From Warburgia ugandensis (Eukaryota; Streptophyta; Magnoliopsida; Canellales; Canellaceae), in contig CP141133.1 in the NCBI GenBank assembly GCA_035236585.1, positions 45,215,729-45,279,728 on the forward strand: a stretch of 64,000 bases of DNA. Direction: 5' to 3'. A program made the translations under genes and the position numbers. Under the pieces are notes generated by a model. That model saw only the letters and a program-made list of their open reading frames with translations. It did not search any database and was not told where the DNA came from. This document shows positions 24,941-36,867 of the stretch, piece by piece (within the stretch, counting starts at the first letter, position 1; the number at the start of each line of letters is the position of its first letter).

Positions 24941-26721
24941 AAAATGCAATTACAGGAGATGTAGGACTCCGATTGATGATCCGAAAGAACAGTTGTGTCT
25001 ACATATATGAAACTTAGGATCATAAAACTATTTAGTATAACTATAGCCTAATAAGTATAAAGATTTTCTAGATCTAGCCTAGAAGCACACTAAGTAAGGG
25101 CCTATAGAGCCAAAAAGGTAAATCTAGCCGTTAATCTATAAGTCTAGGTAATGACCCATAAAGGTTCGAAAATAATACTTGAATCCTTGTTATCCATTAA
25201 TATCCAGGGTTGCACAAAAGTGATCCAGGATCGAGTAGTGAACAACGCGATTCAAGGAACATCGAGGCAGGTAGTCTGATACTACTAAATTTTCAAATGC
25301 ATTTCAAATCTGAATGCTTTACTTGGCTTTAATTACGGTATTTAGCATGCTTTTTGAGATATGATGTTCTTATATGAGTGCGCAGATTTGTCTTCATGAT
25401 CTATGGCCTTAAAGCACTTGAATTTATCACCGTGGTTAATGCTTTTGGAATATGATGTTTTTGTACAAGCATAAGGAATTATGGCTTTGAATGCGATTAC
25501 TAGCATGAGCAGATTTTATGCATTGCTTGCATGTTTTAAAAGCAAATGCCTAAATTGCATGATTTACGATGTATGAGATTTGGATTATCTATATATATGC
25601 TTTTTAGTGGGCAGATCACCGAATGAGGCAGTGCACGGTGGGCACTATGCTGGGAGGTTGTTATGTACGGGGTTGGCCTCCCGGCCTCTACCACCAAAAA
25701 GGTGGATGGTATCACTGCCGAAAAGGCATTGTCCCTTCCCTGACTGCTGTGGTAAATAGGGACGACCACTGGAGGTGTCACGGCACCCTTTCGGGGACAT
25801 CCATAGTCCCGTGGAGGCTATGGTGGGTAGGTCTCTAGATACCGGAGCCACACAATTTAGTTGTGTGCTAATTGTGAGCATAGTGACCTTATAATTTCAG
25901 TGTGATTGATATGCATATAGCATTGAGATGGTCTTATACGAGTACTCGTGACCAGTTGGCGTGACGTGTATGCCCAGAGACTAATGGCATGATACTAACA
26001 TCTATTCAAACAATGACTATTTTAAGAATTTCATGATTATTATATTTGACTCTCTGGTTTAATACATTTGTCAAGATCTTTGTATATGGATCTTTTGATT
26101 TCTATTTCATGATTTTGATCCTATTTATATCGTTGCATGCTAGATTATGAGAAAGGATTCCATGATTGAAATTGCATCAATAAGCTTATGTTTTATGCAT
26201 AACTATGTATGCTTATACAAAAAGAATCACTGATGTTTTACATGAAAGGCTCTTGGAATCATGCATATTACCTACCGTGTTTGCAAAATAGTAGTATCAG
26301 ATCACCTACTGGGTATGAGAAATACTCAGCCAAATATATTATTTTTCAGGATAGCTCCACTCAGGAGTAGAAGAAGCATCAGGAAATGTTAGTGCTGCGA
26401 TCAAGTAAATGAAGAAGAGACAAGTATGAATGCAAGTAAACACTCTACCCTTTGGACATGTATCTGTATTTATTTACAGTTGGGCTGTGAGCTGTTACTG
26501 GATAGACATGGGAAGACATTTATGATTACAATAATTTTCAAAAACTACTTTGGTTGTTATGAAAGCAAATGACACTCAGGGTTTTCAAAATGAGTTTAAA
26601 AGAAAAGATTTTTTGCTGGATTGCATCATTTTTATAAAATGGTTTTCAAATAGGGATGCATCCCGCCCTAGGCATTAGATATTGCATTTTAAAATGTATG
26701 GGAAAACCTGGGTTGTCACAA

Positions 26722-26736
26722 TTGGTATTAGAGCTT
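26722..26736 (+). other. Primer-binding site of element B
   Basis: TTGGTATTAGAGCTT begins two bases after the LTR end and matches the initiator-Met tRNA primer site apart from C-to-T changes, as expected from deamination. Confidence 0.85.
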
Positions 26737-29700
26737 AGTTTTATCCTTTCACAACCAGTCCAGCATGTTCAAGGGTTATAGAAAATCAGGATAATTAAGA
26801 AGAAGTAGTCTAAATAGAAGTAGAAAAGTAGTAGAGATGATTAGAATACGAATGATATCAAATCACAAAGACGTACACCATAAATAAATAGGTGAAAGGG
26901 AGCTTGATTTAACAAATAATTAGGCAATGGATAGTGTAAACCTTATCCAACATTTAGTCTAAAATGACTTAGGGATTAAGGATACTTGTATGCTGCAAAC
27001 AGGGAAACTCATATATGGATCAAATAATGATGAATGAAGATATTAGTGAACTTATTAGTAGATAACTCTGACCTGTAATAGATCAATCACCTTGTCTCAC
27101 TTGTAATAGATCAATCAAAGGTGAGAAAATCAAAGAACCTAGATGGCTCTTACCATCATAAAGAATATCAGAATATGAGTACATTATCAAAAGGGATACA
27201 ACATAAGTATGATAGGGGATGTAAAAGACAGAATTTGAGTCATTAGAAGATTTTGATGATAATCCAATAGAAATAACAGATTTGTGATAATAGATTGATA
27301 ATGACATGAACCTATGAGAGAGATAATGCATGGACAAAGCGTCAAGGTAAGTATCGAGACACTGCATGGATTTATTAAGAATATAGACTGATTTAGGATT
27401 TCAATGATATTAGTACAGTTTAGCATTTCTTAGAAACATTCAGTTTATCATATTTGTTAAGTAAAGGAGTAGATGTAGTATTGATGATATGCAACAAAGA
27501 AAATGGAAACATTGATCTAAGGGGATAAAAGGAGGATTGTGACTAAATAAAAAGAAAGGAGAGGGAGAGAGAGAGAGATGCAACTATAAGTATTTGGTGA
27601 ATACTGAATATTCAAAAGAAGAAGGTCATGACCTTATTGAGGATAGAATAGATGCATACAAATCTTTCATCTTGAATCATATGGGAAGATAAACCAATCA
27701 AATGCAAAGGAATAATACTAGTTGAGTTGGTGATAGAGATAAAGCAGAGAACTGTCCGAAGAAGAATGGTGACCAACTAGAAATTAAATTCTACAAGTGG
27801 TTTGATGTCTATATCAATTGTTGCAATTAGAATCTTATGGGATCCATTAGCTTATGAGGAACACCAATGGATGTAGTCCATAAAAAGGAAAAGTTGATGA
27901 TATCCTACCTTGCCACTATATGCTTAACTAAAGTTCTATTGAAAAAGGAATTAAGCCAAGATAGTGACTTGTCCATTGGTTTTTCAGCAACTAGGGTATC
28001 ATCAAGGGTCAATTTGATGTCTTGATATCAGAGAGGAAGATTGGAAGGGCAAATATCTTAAGGACATTACCTTTGAAGTAATGGTGCTAAATAAAGGTAT
28101 CCCACCCTAATTAATCAAATATGTTAGTATCTATGAGACAGTAGTCTAAGTTATATACTAAGAGGAATGTTATAAGTATTTAGACATGAGTTTTCCTTAA
28201 AAGAAGTTACTTGTTAGACTAAGTCATTTGAGGGTATGAGGTCAGTTGATTAAGCCATATCATGGAGGAGCTATGAGTACGATAAATACAGGAGCAACTG
28301 AGACAGGAGCAAAAATAAGGAGCAATCTAAACCAATGCAAAATATTTTCCAAACCTTAATAGACACCATGAGAGGGTGTAGAGGTCATCTTGGGTCTAAA
28401 AGATGCTGTTGACTTGGATTGAAAAGAAACACAAATAAGCACTGATCGCTGTAGAAACCTTTCAGCTATTACTGATATATCTGGAAAGAGATCAACATGT
28501 AATCAAATAAATTCTCTTTCTATGTCTAAGAAAATGTTCCATGCTTACCTAAAAGATAACATTTGAGGAATTGAGAAAATCACTACTTATGATGATACCT
28601 CCTGACAATTAAGACTAAATGGTTGACGATAAAGCTTGATAAAAGGTTGAACAATATATTGATATAGGAAAGAAAAGAAGAAAAGTTGAGGTATCCAGCA
28701 CATTATTAGTTGTTATATGCATGTACCAAGTATGAAAAATCAATTGAAGAAATTTTCTAAGGACTAACTTTACTAGATCAAGTATAGAACTTTTGGTCTA
28801 AAAGGTTACGAAGAAAATCATCAAGCAAGGAAATGATAAAGAGGATAATGGCAAAGGATTCAATCATGACCTAGTAAGGGTACTCGGTTATGAATAAGAG
28901 ACTTTTGACATGAGTAGGAACATTGTTGGGAATCCTAATGACAATTTTATGTGAATAGTGAGATAGGCCTCTGGACGAGAACATTTGACCTAGGGTGATG
29001 AATTAACCATAAAACATTTGACATAAGTTTGCATAAACTATTTAGGGAGAAAAGCATTTGATGGCTTCAGCATCTATGAAACTTGATGTACAGGTCAAAT
29101 ATCTTGACTGTAATATGAGATAGTATTATTGATGGAGGATGCTACTTGAATTGTTTCATGGTTTTATTTTGAATATAATATTGGTTGAGGACCCAAGTTA
29201 CAATAGCAAAGCAACAGACAGTTGAAATTCGAAGTTAATCAAGGATTTGGGTTTTATCATTGATATAATCAGAGGAGACATGGTACCATATCAAGTATTG
29301 AAGTATCTTGGGGGAAAACATGAAGCAAAGAAATTAATATGCAAAGTTAAACATAATAAAAATAATGTCACTTTTTGAGAATCTTACAAATGACATGCAT
29401 CCAACCATTAGAAGGAGACGTTGATAATATGATATGATCTCAAAGAAGTATGAAGTAATTTATATACGAGTAGGAGAGTATGGTCATCTAAGGAGACTAT
29501 CCTATACATGATCAGAGGAATATGAGCATCTAAGGATTGGTAGCTATATGAACTACAGCTATAAACCGGTATTGTTAAATTGGCACGCATGAGACTATGT
29601 ATCAGAGTACACAACAAAAGTGGCCCGTATATACTTAAAGTAAACAAATAAGATATACTAATGATATATATGTAAGGCCTTGTAGAAGGAATGATAAAGA

Positions 29701-29929
29701 TGATAAATTGAGAATATACCTAGGATTGGTTGCACGGTAACGTGAAAGGGTTTTAAGGACACAATTCCTCTACTAACTTGAGGAATTAACGAATAGACTT
29801 ATAGGGTTGGAACAGAAAGGAATTTTCTTAGTTTGAGTTCTAAGGGAGTCCTTAGGAAGAATATGTCTATCAAGAAGATAGCTGATTTGAAATTAAGAAT
29901 TTGTGGAATTTTGAGGACGACATTCTTTT

Positions 29930-29943
29930 AAAGGGGGTAATGA
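29930..29943 (+). other. Polypurine tract of element B
   Basis: AAAGGGGGTAATGA immediately precedes the 3' LTR. The same tract (AAAGGGGGTAATGG) precedes the LTR at 50488 in element G, linking the two families. Confidence 0.85.
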
Positions 29944-32919
29944 TGTAATGACTCAAAACTTTTCAACGTTATTATATCATTTTTACGATCATGATGTTTG
30001 GTTTGTTTATTTTGGAAATTAAGACGCTTAAATCACCTTAATAGGTGGTTAGATGTTTTATTTTAATAAAAATAGGAAAAAAATTAATTTTTGAGAAAAT
30101 GTCATTAGATTCTACTCTCAAAATAGAATCCAACGCCTCAAAAAATTCCAAAAACAGAGTTCATATGACCAAGTTATGGCCATTTGAAGATGAAGGATAT
30201 TTTCGTAAATTAAATAAAAAATGAGGAGGACTGGAAAACACACGGGACCGTTTTACTAACGGCACCCCCTTCAGGTCGTCCCCTACCTCTAGCCACCGCT
30301 ATTCTTGACCCTTCCAAGCACCACCTTTGTGAGGCTGCAGAAATGGCGGCACCGCCATGAGCAGCACTGCCTTGGCCAGGCTATAAAAAGCCCTCCTCCC
30401 TCCTCCTCAACCATCTCTCCTCTTCCCCATCTTCGGCTATCGAGCTAGGGTTTATAGCAAAAATCAAAAAGCCCTCATTCGGTTTTCCCTACAATTTCCA
30501 ACCAGGCCCGAGTCTTCCCTATAGGCTGGCCATTCCCCTCTCTTCCTTTCCCCCCTTCTTCCTTTGGTCTCACCAGAAATCGATCTGATTTCCCCCTTCT
30601 TCGTGTTCTGGTGACCTGGAGTTTTAGAGAGGAAACATACGCACCCACCGGTGATGGGCACTCCCTAGGATACCCAAGGTAAGCCCCTATTTCCCCTCTC
30701 TCCGTTTTTCCTTCCTCCGAGCCAGATCCATGCCGGATCTGGTTGTTTTCCAGCCTGAAAATGCCGGACTCAGGATGGGTCTGATAACCCATCAAAGAAG
30801 ATGACCCTGGAGATGCCAGGTGTGACGCGCTCCTTGGGGCGGTCCTCTCGCATGCACGCCACTTGTGGGTGCAGTCCTAGGTTTGACCGGGACACACAAG
30901 CGCCCTGGGAGCCAAGGCACATCATGCCTGCGCCAAAGACACGTTTGTGTGACGCCATCCAGGACGCGCGTCACTTGGGCATGCATGTGCGTGTGCGAAC
31001 GCAGTCCCTGACGCAGCCTTAGGGCGCACGTGACGTGCGGGTGCGAGTCCTGGTTCAACCAAGGCACGCAAACGTCTCGGGAACCGTGGCGTGCGGGGCC
31101 CGTATGGACAAAAACTGGATCGTCCGTGACATTGTAACACTAAAAATGCAATTACAGGAGCTGTAGGACTCCGATTGATGATTCGAAAGAACCGTTGCGT
31201 CTATATATATGAAACTTAGGATCATAGAACTATTTAGTATAACTATAGCCTAATAAGTATAAAGATTTTCTAGATCTAGCCTAGAAGCACACTAAGTAAG
31301 GGCCTATAGAGCCAAAAAGGTAAATCTAGCCGTTAATCTATAAGTATAGGTAATGATCCACAAAGGTTGGAAAATAATACTTGAATCCTTGTTATCCATT
31401 AATATCCAGGGTTTCACAAAAGTGATCCAGGATCGAGTAGTGAAGAACATGATTCGAGGAACATCGAGGTAGGTAGTCTAATACTACTAAGTTTTCAAAT
31501 ACATTTCAAATCTGAATGCTTTACTTGGCTTTAATTATAGTATTTCGCATGCTTTTTGAGATGATGTTCTTATATGAGTGCGCAGATTTGTCTTCATGAT
31601 CTATGGCCTTCAAGCACTTGAATTTATCACCATGGTTAATGCTTTTGGGATATGATGTTTTTGTACAAGCATGCGGAATTATGGCTTTGAATGCGATTAC
31701 TGGCATGAGCAGATTTTATGTATTGCTTGCATGTTTTGAAAGAAAATGCCTAAATTGCATGATTTACGAAGTATGAGATTTGGATTATCTATATATATGC
31801 TTTTTAGTGGGCAGATCGTCAAATGAGGTAGTCCATGGTGGGCACTATGCTGAGAGGTTGGTATGTACGGGGTTGGCCTCCCGGCCTCTACCACCAAAAA
31901 GGTGGATGGTATCACTTCCGAAAAGGCATTATCCCTTTCCTGAGCACTGTGGTAAATAGGGACGACCACTGGAGGTGTCACGATACTCTTTTAGGGACAG
32001 CCATAGTCCCGTGGAGGCTATCGTGGGTAGGTCTCTAGATACTAGAGCCACACGATTCAGCTGTGTGCTAATCGTGAGCATAGTGACCCTATGATTTCAG
32101 TGTGATTGATATGCATATAGCATTGAGATGGTCATATACAAGTACTCGTGACCAGTTGGCGTGACGTGTATGCCGAGAGACTAATGTGCATGATACTAGC
32201 ATCTGCTTGAACGATGACTATTTTAAGAATTTCATGATTATTATATTTGACTCGCTGGTTTAATACATTTGCCGAGATCTTTGTATATGGATCTATTGAT
32301 TTCTATTTCATGATTTTGATCCTATTTATATTGTTGCATGCTAGATTATGAGAAAGGATTCTATGATTGAAATTGCATTAATAAGCTTATGTTTTATGCA
32401 TAACTATGCATGCTTACACAAAAAGAATCACTGATGGTTTACATGAAAGGCTCTTGGAATCATGCATGTTACCTACCATGTCTTCAAAATAGTAGTATCA
32501 GATCACCACTGGGTATGAGAAATACTCACCCAAATATATTATTTTTCAGGATAGCTCCACTCAGGAGTGGAAGAAGCATAAGGAAATATTAGTGCTACGA
32601 TCAAGTAAATGAAGAAGAGATAAGTATGAATGTAAGTAAACACTCTACCCTTTGAACATGTATTTGTATTTATTTACAGTTGGGCTGTGAGCTGTGATTG
32701 GATAGACCTAGGAAGGCATTTATGATTACAATAATTTTCAAAAACTACTTTGGTTGTTGTGAAAGCAAATGACACTCGAAGTTTTCAAAATGAGTTTAAA
32801 AGAAAAGATTTTCCCTACATTGTATCGTTTTTATAAAATGGTTTTCAAATAGGGATGCATCCCGCCCTAGGCATTAGATATTGCATTTAAAAATGCATGG
32901 GAAAACTCGGGTCATCACA
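29944..32919 (+). mobile_element. 3' LTR of element B
   Basis: Runs from TGTAATGACTC to ...GGGTCATCACA, collinear with the 5' LTR, 2976 bp. Its TATA box is intact (30381-30390) and the splice-donor-like site is at 30679. Frames at 30475-30795, 30792-31067, 31697-31981 and others are LTR shadows with counterparts in the 5' LTR. Confidence 0.93.
30381..30390 (+). promoter_or_regulatory. TATA box of element B 3' LTR
   Basis: CTATAAAAAG is about 437 bases into the LTR and is followed by a C/T-rich leader. An outward transcript from this LTR would enter the copia fragment at 32920. The 5' LTR equivalent carries an A-to-C change. Confidence 0.6.
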
Positions 32920-33398
32920 GAACCATACCTCTGAATTCAGCTTCTGCCCTTGAGTGACCAACAATAGCTTGTTTCTTGCTTCTCCATATAACAAGATTAC
33001 CAACTATGAAGTTAAAGTAAACAGAAGTAGACAACGTATCATCTATGGCTCTAGCCCAGTTAGGATCAGTATATGCATCTATGTTTAGAAATCTGCATTT
33101 TTAGTGAACATAATGCCCTTTGTAGGTGTGGATTTCAAATATCTCAAAATATGCATAACTGCATTTATATATTGCTCTCCCTGATGATGCATAAACTGGC
33201 TAACAATACTCAATGCATAAGCCAAATTTGGTTTAGTGTGTGCTAAGTACATTAATCTCCCAACTAGTCTTTGGTATCTTCCTTTATTAGCCAATATTTG
33301 ATTGGACTCAACATATAACTTTAGACCTTCTTCTACTAGTGTATCAAATGATTGACATGCTGTCATGCTAGTCTCTTGTAAAAAATTTAAGGGGGTTT
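32920..33398 (-). pseudogene. Copia RT C-terminus and RNase H (minus), right part of split element
   Basis: Minus-strand frames, reading from 33398 leftward, give the end of copia RT (NFLQETSMTACQSFDT), then GRLMYLAHTKPNLAYALS and VMHILRYLKSTPTKGI. Decayed RNase H (YGEARNKLLLVTQ) follows, running into the TSD at 32920-32924. The longest open piece is 33085-33366. The reading continues at 23753 on the other side of element B. To the right, the RT core is missing and the copia sequence stops at about 33398. Confidence 0.9.
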
Positions 33399-33822
33399 AG
33401 TTAACGGCACATGTTTGGTGTTTTGTTAGCACATTTTCTGCAATATTTTCGATGATATGTTGTGTGATATCTGAGATATGTGTCATATGTTCTGTGATAT
33501 CTTGTATGATATATGAGATATGTGATATTTGTTCTGTGATATCTCGAGTGATATTTCTAATGATATTTGATATATGCCTCAGATATGAGAAACATATGCC
33601 TCTTAGATATCATAGTTAAATAAGCTGCATTTTATGACAAATGCCATGATATCAATCTAGGCCAATCATTTGAAGCCATTCATCTATGCCATGATATTCC
33701 CACATTATTGAAAAGGTGGACCCCTTCAATAAAAGTTTGCATCCTGCCGAATGCCAAGCAGACACCTTAGCATGTGAACCTTCAATTCTAAGAGTGGAAA
33801 TAGAGATTATCCAGGGGACCGG
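33399..33822. other. Non-coding spacer with short tandem repeat
   Basis: No gene is visible. A diverged tandem repeat with a 42-base period (GAGATATGTG at 33473 and 33515, each followed by TTCTGTGATATCT) lies at about 33460-33560. A minus-strand frame at 33652-33879 crosses into the MITE and is not credible. Confidence 0.6.
33460..33560 (+). repeat. 42-bp period tandem repeat
   Basis: Two clear units and a partial third, rich in GATATC and GATATG strings. It may be subterminal sequence of an unidentified element. Confidence 0.6.
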
Positions 33823-34731
33823 TAGGCTTGGCAATTCGGGTTGGCGGGTCATGTTCATGTCGTGTTGAGACTGACCCATTATAGTGTATGGGTCGACACG
33901 AACACAACCTACTTAATAATCGTGTCAAGAACCCGTGATTCAAACACAACATCATTATTAAATGAGTCGACATGACACAACTCGTGCAACACGATTAAAT
34001 GAACATAAAATAACTAATATAGGATGGTTTTTCGTATAAGAATATATGCGGTTAGTTTTTCAAAAACTGTAAAATTATAGAACAATTTTTTAAAACCACC
34101 CATCCTATATTAATGGTTTTCAAAAGTAAAAAAAATATAGGACAGGTTTTCAAAACCTGTCCTATATTCTTATAAGAGTATAAGATGGTTTTTGAAAACC
34201 CATCCTATATTGAAGGTTTTTAGAAAATCGTAATAATATAGGACTAGTTTTTGAAAATTGTCCTATATAGAGTATAGAGTATAGGATGGTTTTCAAAAAC
34301 TCATACAATATTGAAGGTTTTTCAAAAACCATAAGAATATAGGACCGGTTTTCAAAAACCGTCCTATATGACAGTTTTTTATAATCATCCTATATTGATA
34401 ACTTTTTAAAAACCATAAAAATATAGGACGGTTTTTCAAAAACTGCCCTATATTACTATAATAATATAGGACTATTTTTGAAAAACTGTCCTATATTTTC
34501 AACTTGATTGGTTAATAGGTTGTGGGTCAGATGGGTCAATAAGACAAATTAATAGGTTGTGTGTCAAACAAGTCAACATGATAGGTCAATATTGATTGAC
34601 CCGAACACGACACGATTTTTGGCATGTTGACCCGATAATGACATGAACACAATAAGACTCGACCCTAACCCGCTAAATCCATATCGGGTTCGAGTCGTGT
34701 TATCGTATTATGTCATATTTTGCCATCCCTA
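33823..34731. mobile_element. hAT-like MITE with subterminal CGGGTT/CGTGT repeats
   Basis: The ends are inverted: TAGGCTTGGCAATTCGGG at the left, and TAGGGATGGCAAAATA reading in from the right. The TAGGG-TGGCAA type of end is familiar from plant hAT-derived MITEs. Inside both ends are clustered GGGTTCG, GTGTCG and ACACGA strings on either strand. The centre holds a palindrome array (34013-34498). There is no transposase. No matching 8-bp TSD could be read, so the superfamily call is moderate. Confidence 0.6.
34013..34498. repeat. Array of short palindromes (ATATAGGAC...GTCCTATAT)
   Basis: At least five hairpin-forming units are spaced roughly 40-100 bases apart. The best (34134-34168) is 35 bases with perfect symmetry around one central base: AATATAGGACAGGTTTT, C, then its exact complement. 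Others lie at about 34337-34369, 34424-34457 and 34464-34498. Linkers share AAGGTTTTT and AACCATAA-type strings. Each unit can form a stem of 14-17 pairs. Confidence 0.85.
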
Positions 34732-36033
34732 TAGACAAGGTCATTTGCTAATAGGTCCAAGTCTGCTGTAGTGTGATGGGTGACTAATCCATCGAACTAT
34801 TTGCATCTGACTGTTGGACCTAGGCATGGGTGAGACTGTAAGATTGACTGTAACATTTTCTTACCCTGTCAAGTTAAAAGGAATGATGGAATCCTACATG
34901 AAACTACAGGGGCTTTTCGTGAGCACCAATTTTACATATTGTGCCCTAACTTTGGCTCACTAGACTTGTTTCTCCAGCTCAAGCTTCCCCACTATTGGAT
35001 GACTATAACATTGCTTAAGATTTTATAGTTTTTACTTTGATTTGGATAGATGTGGCCTCTACTTTATGATTTCATACCTTTTATGGAAGAGTATTTCTTG
35101 CCACCATGCGTTTGTGACTGGATTTATTTTTGGCTGGTCGCACTTTAAAATGCACTATGCATCCTACTTCACTAGGAATTCCCTCAGCATCAGAATCCAT
35201 CACTGCATTTACAAAATATGACAAAAGTTCATGTGTAAAGCACACCTCACACTTAATGTCCTTTTCGAAATAAACTTATTTTACCGAAAAAGGAGGTGTT
35301 GATCTTACCCAAGATGCCAATCAAATCTTGAGCAGCCAGATGAGACTATTATCATCGAAAATTTGATCTTGAGCCCCTCTATAAAGCCCATGCCTACAAA
35401 TTTCTAGATACTTACTTTCTTTTCTTTCTTGAATATTTTTGTTGTCATGACACTCTTGTGAAAACAATGCATCCATTCTGTAGACCAAATCGTAACAGTT
35501 ATAGGACAAATACAAAGAAAAAATGGAAAGACAAATACTAGCATATATGGAGCTTAAAGGTTCAAATGGCCTAAGCTAAAGAAAAAGGAAAAGCATAAAA
35601 AAACTAGCATAACTACCACCTCCATTGCCTTTGGAAACTCAAGCAGAGTAGAATTCCTTTTAAGTAAAATAACAAAGCTTGAAGAATGAAAAGGAAATGA
35701 GGTTTTCTGACAATGAATAAGGGGGTTTCCTCACATCTCAAAAATTATTGCAAAATCTTCTTATTTATTGAATAACATACTTTCTCTCTTCCCTTGCTAA
35801 TATTTGTAATAAGATAAGTTAGCTCCAAAGAAAGTAGCATAGCAAAATTGAATAAATACAGTAAGGATCCATTAGAAATAAAGTGAAACAAATATTACAA
35901 ACTTGAATGAGAACAAGGAAGATAGTACCACTTACTTGGATTCAACTTCCTCTCTCATCCAAGTCAAAGTCCCCGATGTGAAGTGCATAGAAGAGAACTG
36001 ATGAGGAATTTAGGGACTTGATAGAAAGAGAAT

Positions 36034-36085
<52 letters not shown>

Positions 36086-36296
36086 ACATTATACGATTCT
36101 CTCAAAAGATTATAGCAAACCAAATAATCTCACACATGCACTATCAATATTCACATGCTAACACACACACACACATGTTCTTTGAGAAAGAAGCATTACC
36201 TTATATAGACATAGTTAGAAATCAAAACCATCGCACGACATAGTTAGACATAGTTGGAAAGTGTTAACAAAGAAAATGTAGTTTTTCAGATAAGTT
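34732..36296. other. Non-coding stretch with microsatellites
   Basis: No recognisable gene. A (CT)n tract of 48 bases at 36035-36082 and a short (AC)n near 36164-36176 are the only clear features. The minus-strand frame at 35321-35515 shows no motif. Confidence 0.6.
36035..36082 (+). repeat. (TC)24 microsatellite
   Basis: Uninterrupted TC dinucleotides. It lies beyond the 3' side of the GRF frame on the minus strand. Confidence 0.97.
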
Positions 36297-36671
36297 TTAC
36301 ATAAACATAGACACAATCATAAGGATGATAATTATAAGTAGAAGTCCACCAAGTACATATGCTATTGCATGGAATGATGAGGAGGGGGCATTAAATACGA
36401 GGGAGACATGGTTGCTTCCTCCATCTTGTAATGCATTAGCAGATATCAGCACCACATTTTGATCAAACCTCAGATCATCCAATTGCTCTCTCCAAGGCAT
36501 TGTAGTCCCAAACAATAGTAAGGGTGGTACTTCAATGGGCATGTACTCATCAAGCCAGATGAACCATCTTATATGTTGTTTGTTAGCAGGGCAACGAAAG
36601 TACCACTTGCCACGATTGGGCTTGGAACGCACCTGGAGTAGCAACATAGGCCCTTGGCCACATGCGCACAA
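36297..36671 (-). CDS. GRF-type zinc-finger protein, partial, with C-terminal membrane segment
   Basis: The minus-strand frame begins PLCACGQGPMLL (the listed first codon is TTG, so the true start is upstream or lost). It continues with NRGKWYFRCP and then WFIWLDEY. The order CxCG...GxWYFxCP...WxDE is the GRF zinc finger, with the last cysteine replaced by histidine (NKQH). GRF domains bind single-stranded DNA or RNA in several nucleases and helicases. The last 20 residues (GGLLLIIIILMIVSMF) are a strong membrane segment, as in many short plant GRF proteins. Length is 124 codons. An in-frame TGA lies 6 codons before CACG, so either a splice acceptor sits in between or the gene is broken. It lies just beyond the 3' side of the Harbinger transposase on the same strand and may be a separate gene or captured cargo. 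Confidence 0.6.
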   Translation of the reverse strand: MCACGQGPMLLLQVRSKPNRGKWYFRCPANKQHIRWFIWLDEYMPIEVPPLLLFGTTMPWREQLDDLRFDQNVVLISANALQDGGSNHVSLVFNAPSSSFHAIAYVLGGLLLIIIILMIVSMFM

Positions 36672-36867
36672 GGGGTGAGGGTTTCACTCCATTCCTATAA
36701 GTTGACAACATGAAGGATATCTTGCTATGTAAGTAATACACACAATTAACAGAAGCAGACATCATTTAACATTTCATAACAAACTAACTATATAGACAAA
36801 AATGAGTTACTACAAACTTTTTGAAGAGTTTTATTGTAATGACATTTTTCTTGTCATTAACGCATAA

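Larger units (their letters stand above)
23754..26720 (+). mobile_element. 5' LTR of element B
   Basis: Runs from TGTAATGACTC to ...GGGTTGTCACA. In order it holds an AT-rich U3, a TATA position that has mutated to TATCAAAAG (24180-24188), a C/T-rich leader, a splice-donor-like site at 24477, a GC-rich CpG-dense block (24485-24940) and a long AT-rich U5. The frames 23901-24380, 24485-24901, 24663-24935 and 25623-25838 overlap each other on both strands and recur in the 3' LTR with indels, so I do not call genes from them. Confidence 0.93.
26721..29943 (+). mobile_element. Internal domain of element B, non-coding
   Basis: A 3223-bp domain. The primer-binding site TTGGTATTAGAGCTT (26722-26736) has two changes from the Met-tRNA match. 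The polypurine tract AAAGGGGGTAATGA ends at 29943. Short minus-strand frames (27083-27367, 27187-27426, 29408-29647) have no motif. A stretch near 28420-28600 gives a weakly gag-like reading broken by stops (ALIAVETFQLL, LIYLERDQHVIK). No protease, RT or integrase motif was found. I see no gene here. Confidence 0.8.
23754..32919 (+). mobile_element. Element B: complete non-autonomous gypsy (LARD-like) retrotransposon
   Basis: A complete 9166-bp element with two LTRs (2967 and 2976 bp), TG...CA ends, TSD GAACC, a Met-tRNA-type primer-binding site and a polypurine tract. The internal domain is only 3223 bp and has no pol. The internal 3' end (TTTTGAGGACGACATTC then AAAGGGGGTAATGA) matches the corresponding end of the chromoviral pol fragment at 50448-50487, which suggests a D/G-type helper. 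It interrupts a minus-strand copia element. The LTRs look closely similar by eye but not identical, so the insertion is not brand new. Confidence 0.95.

Noticed and set aside
34013..34498. CRISPR array
   Set aside because: The units are palindromes with variable spacing and variable linkers in a plant MITE; no constant repeat-spacer pattern and no cas genes.
33823..34731. 8-bp TSD for the MITE (GGGACCGG versus TAGACAAG)
   Set aside because: The flanks do not match, so no duplication is claimed; the element edges rest on the inverted ends only.
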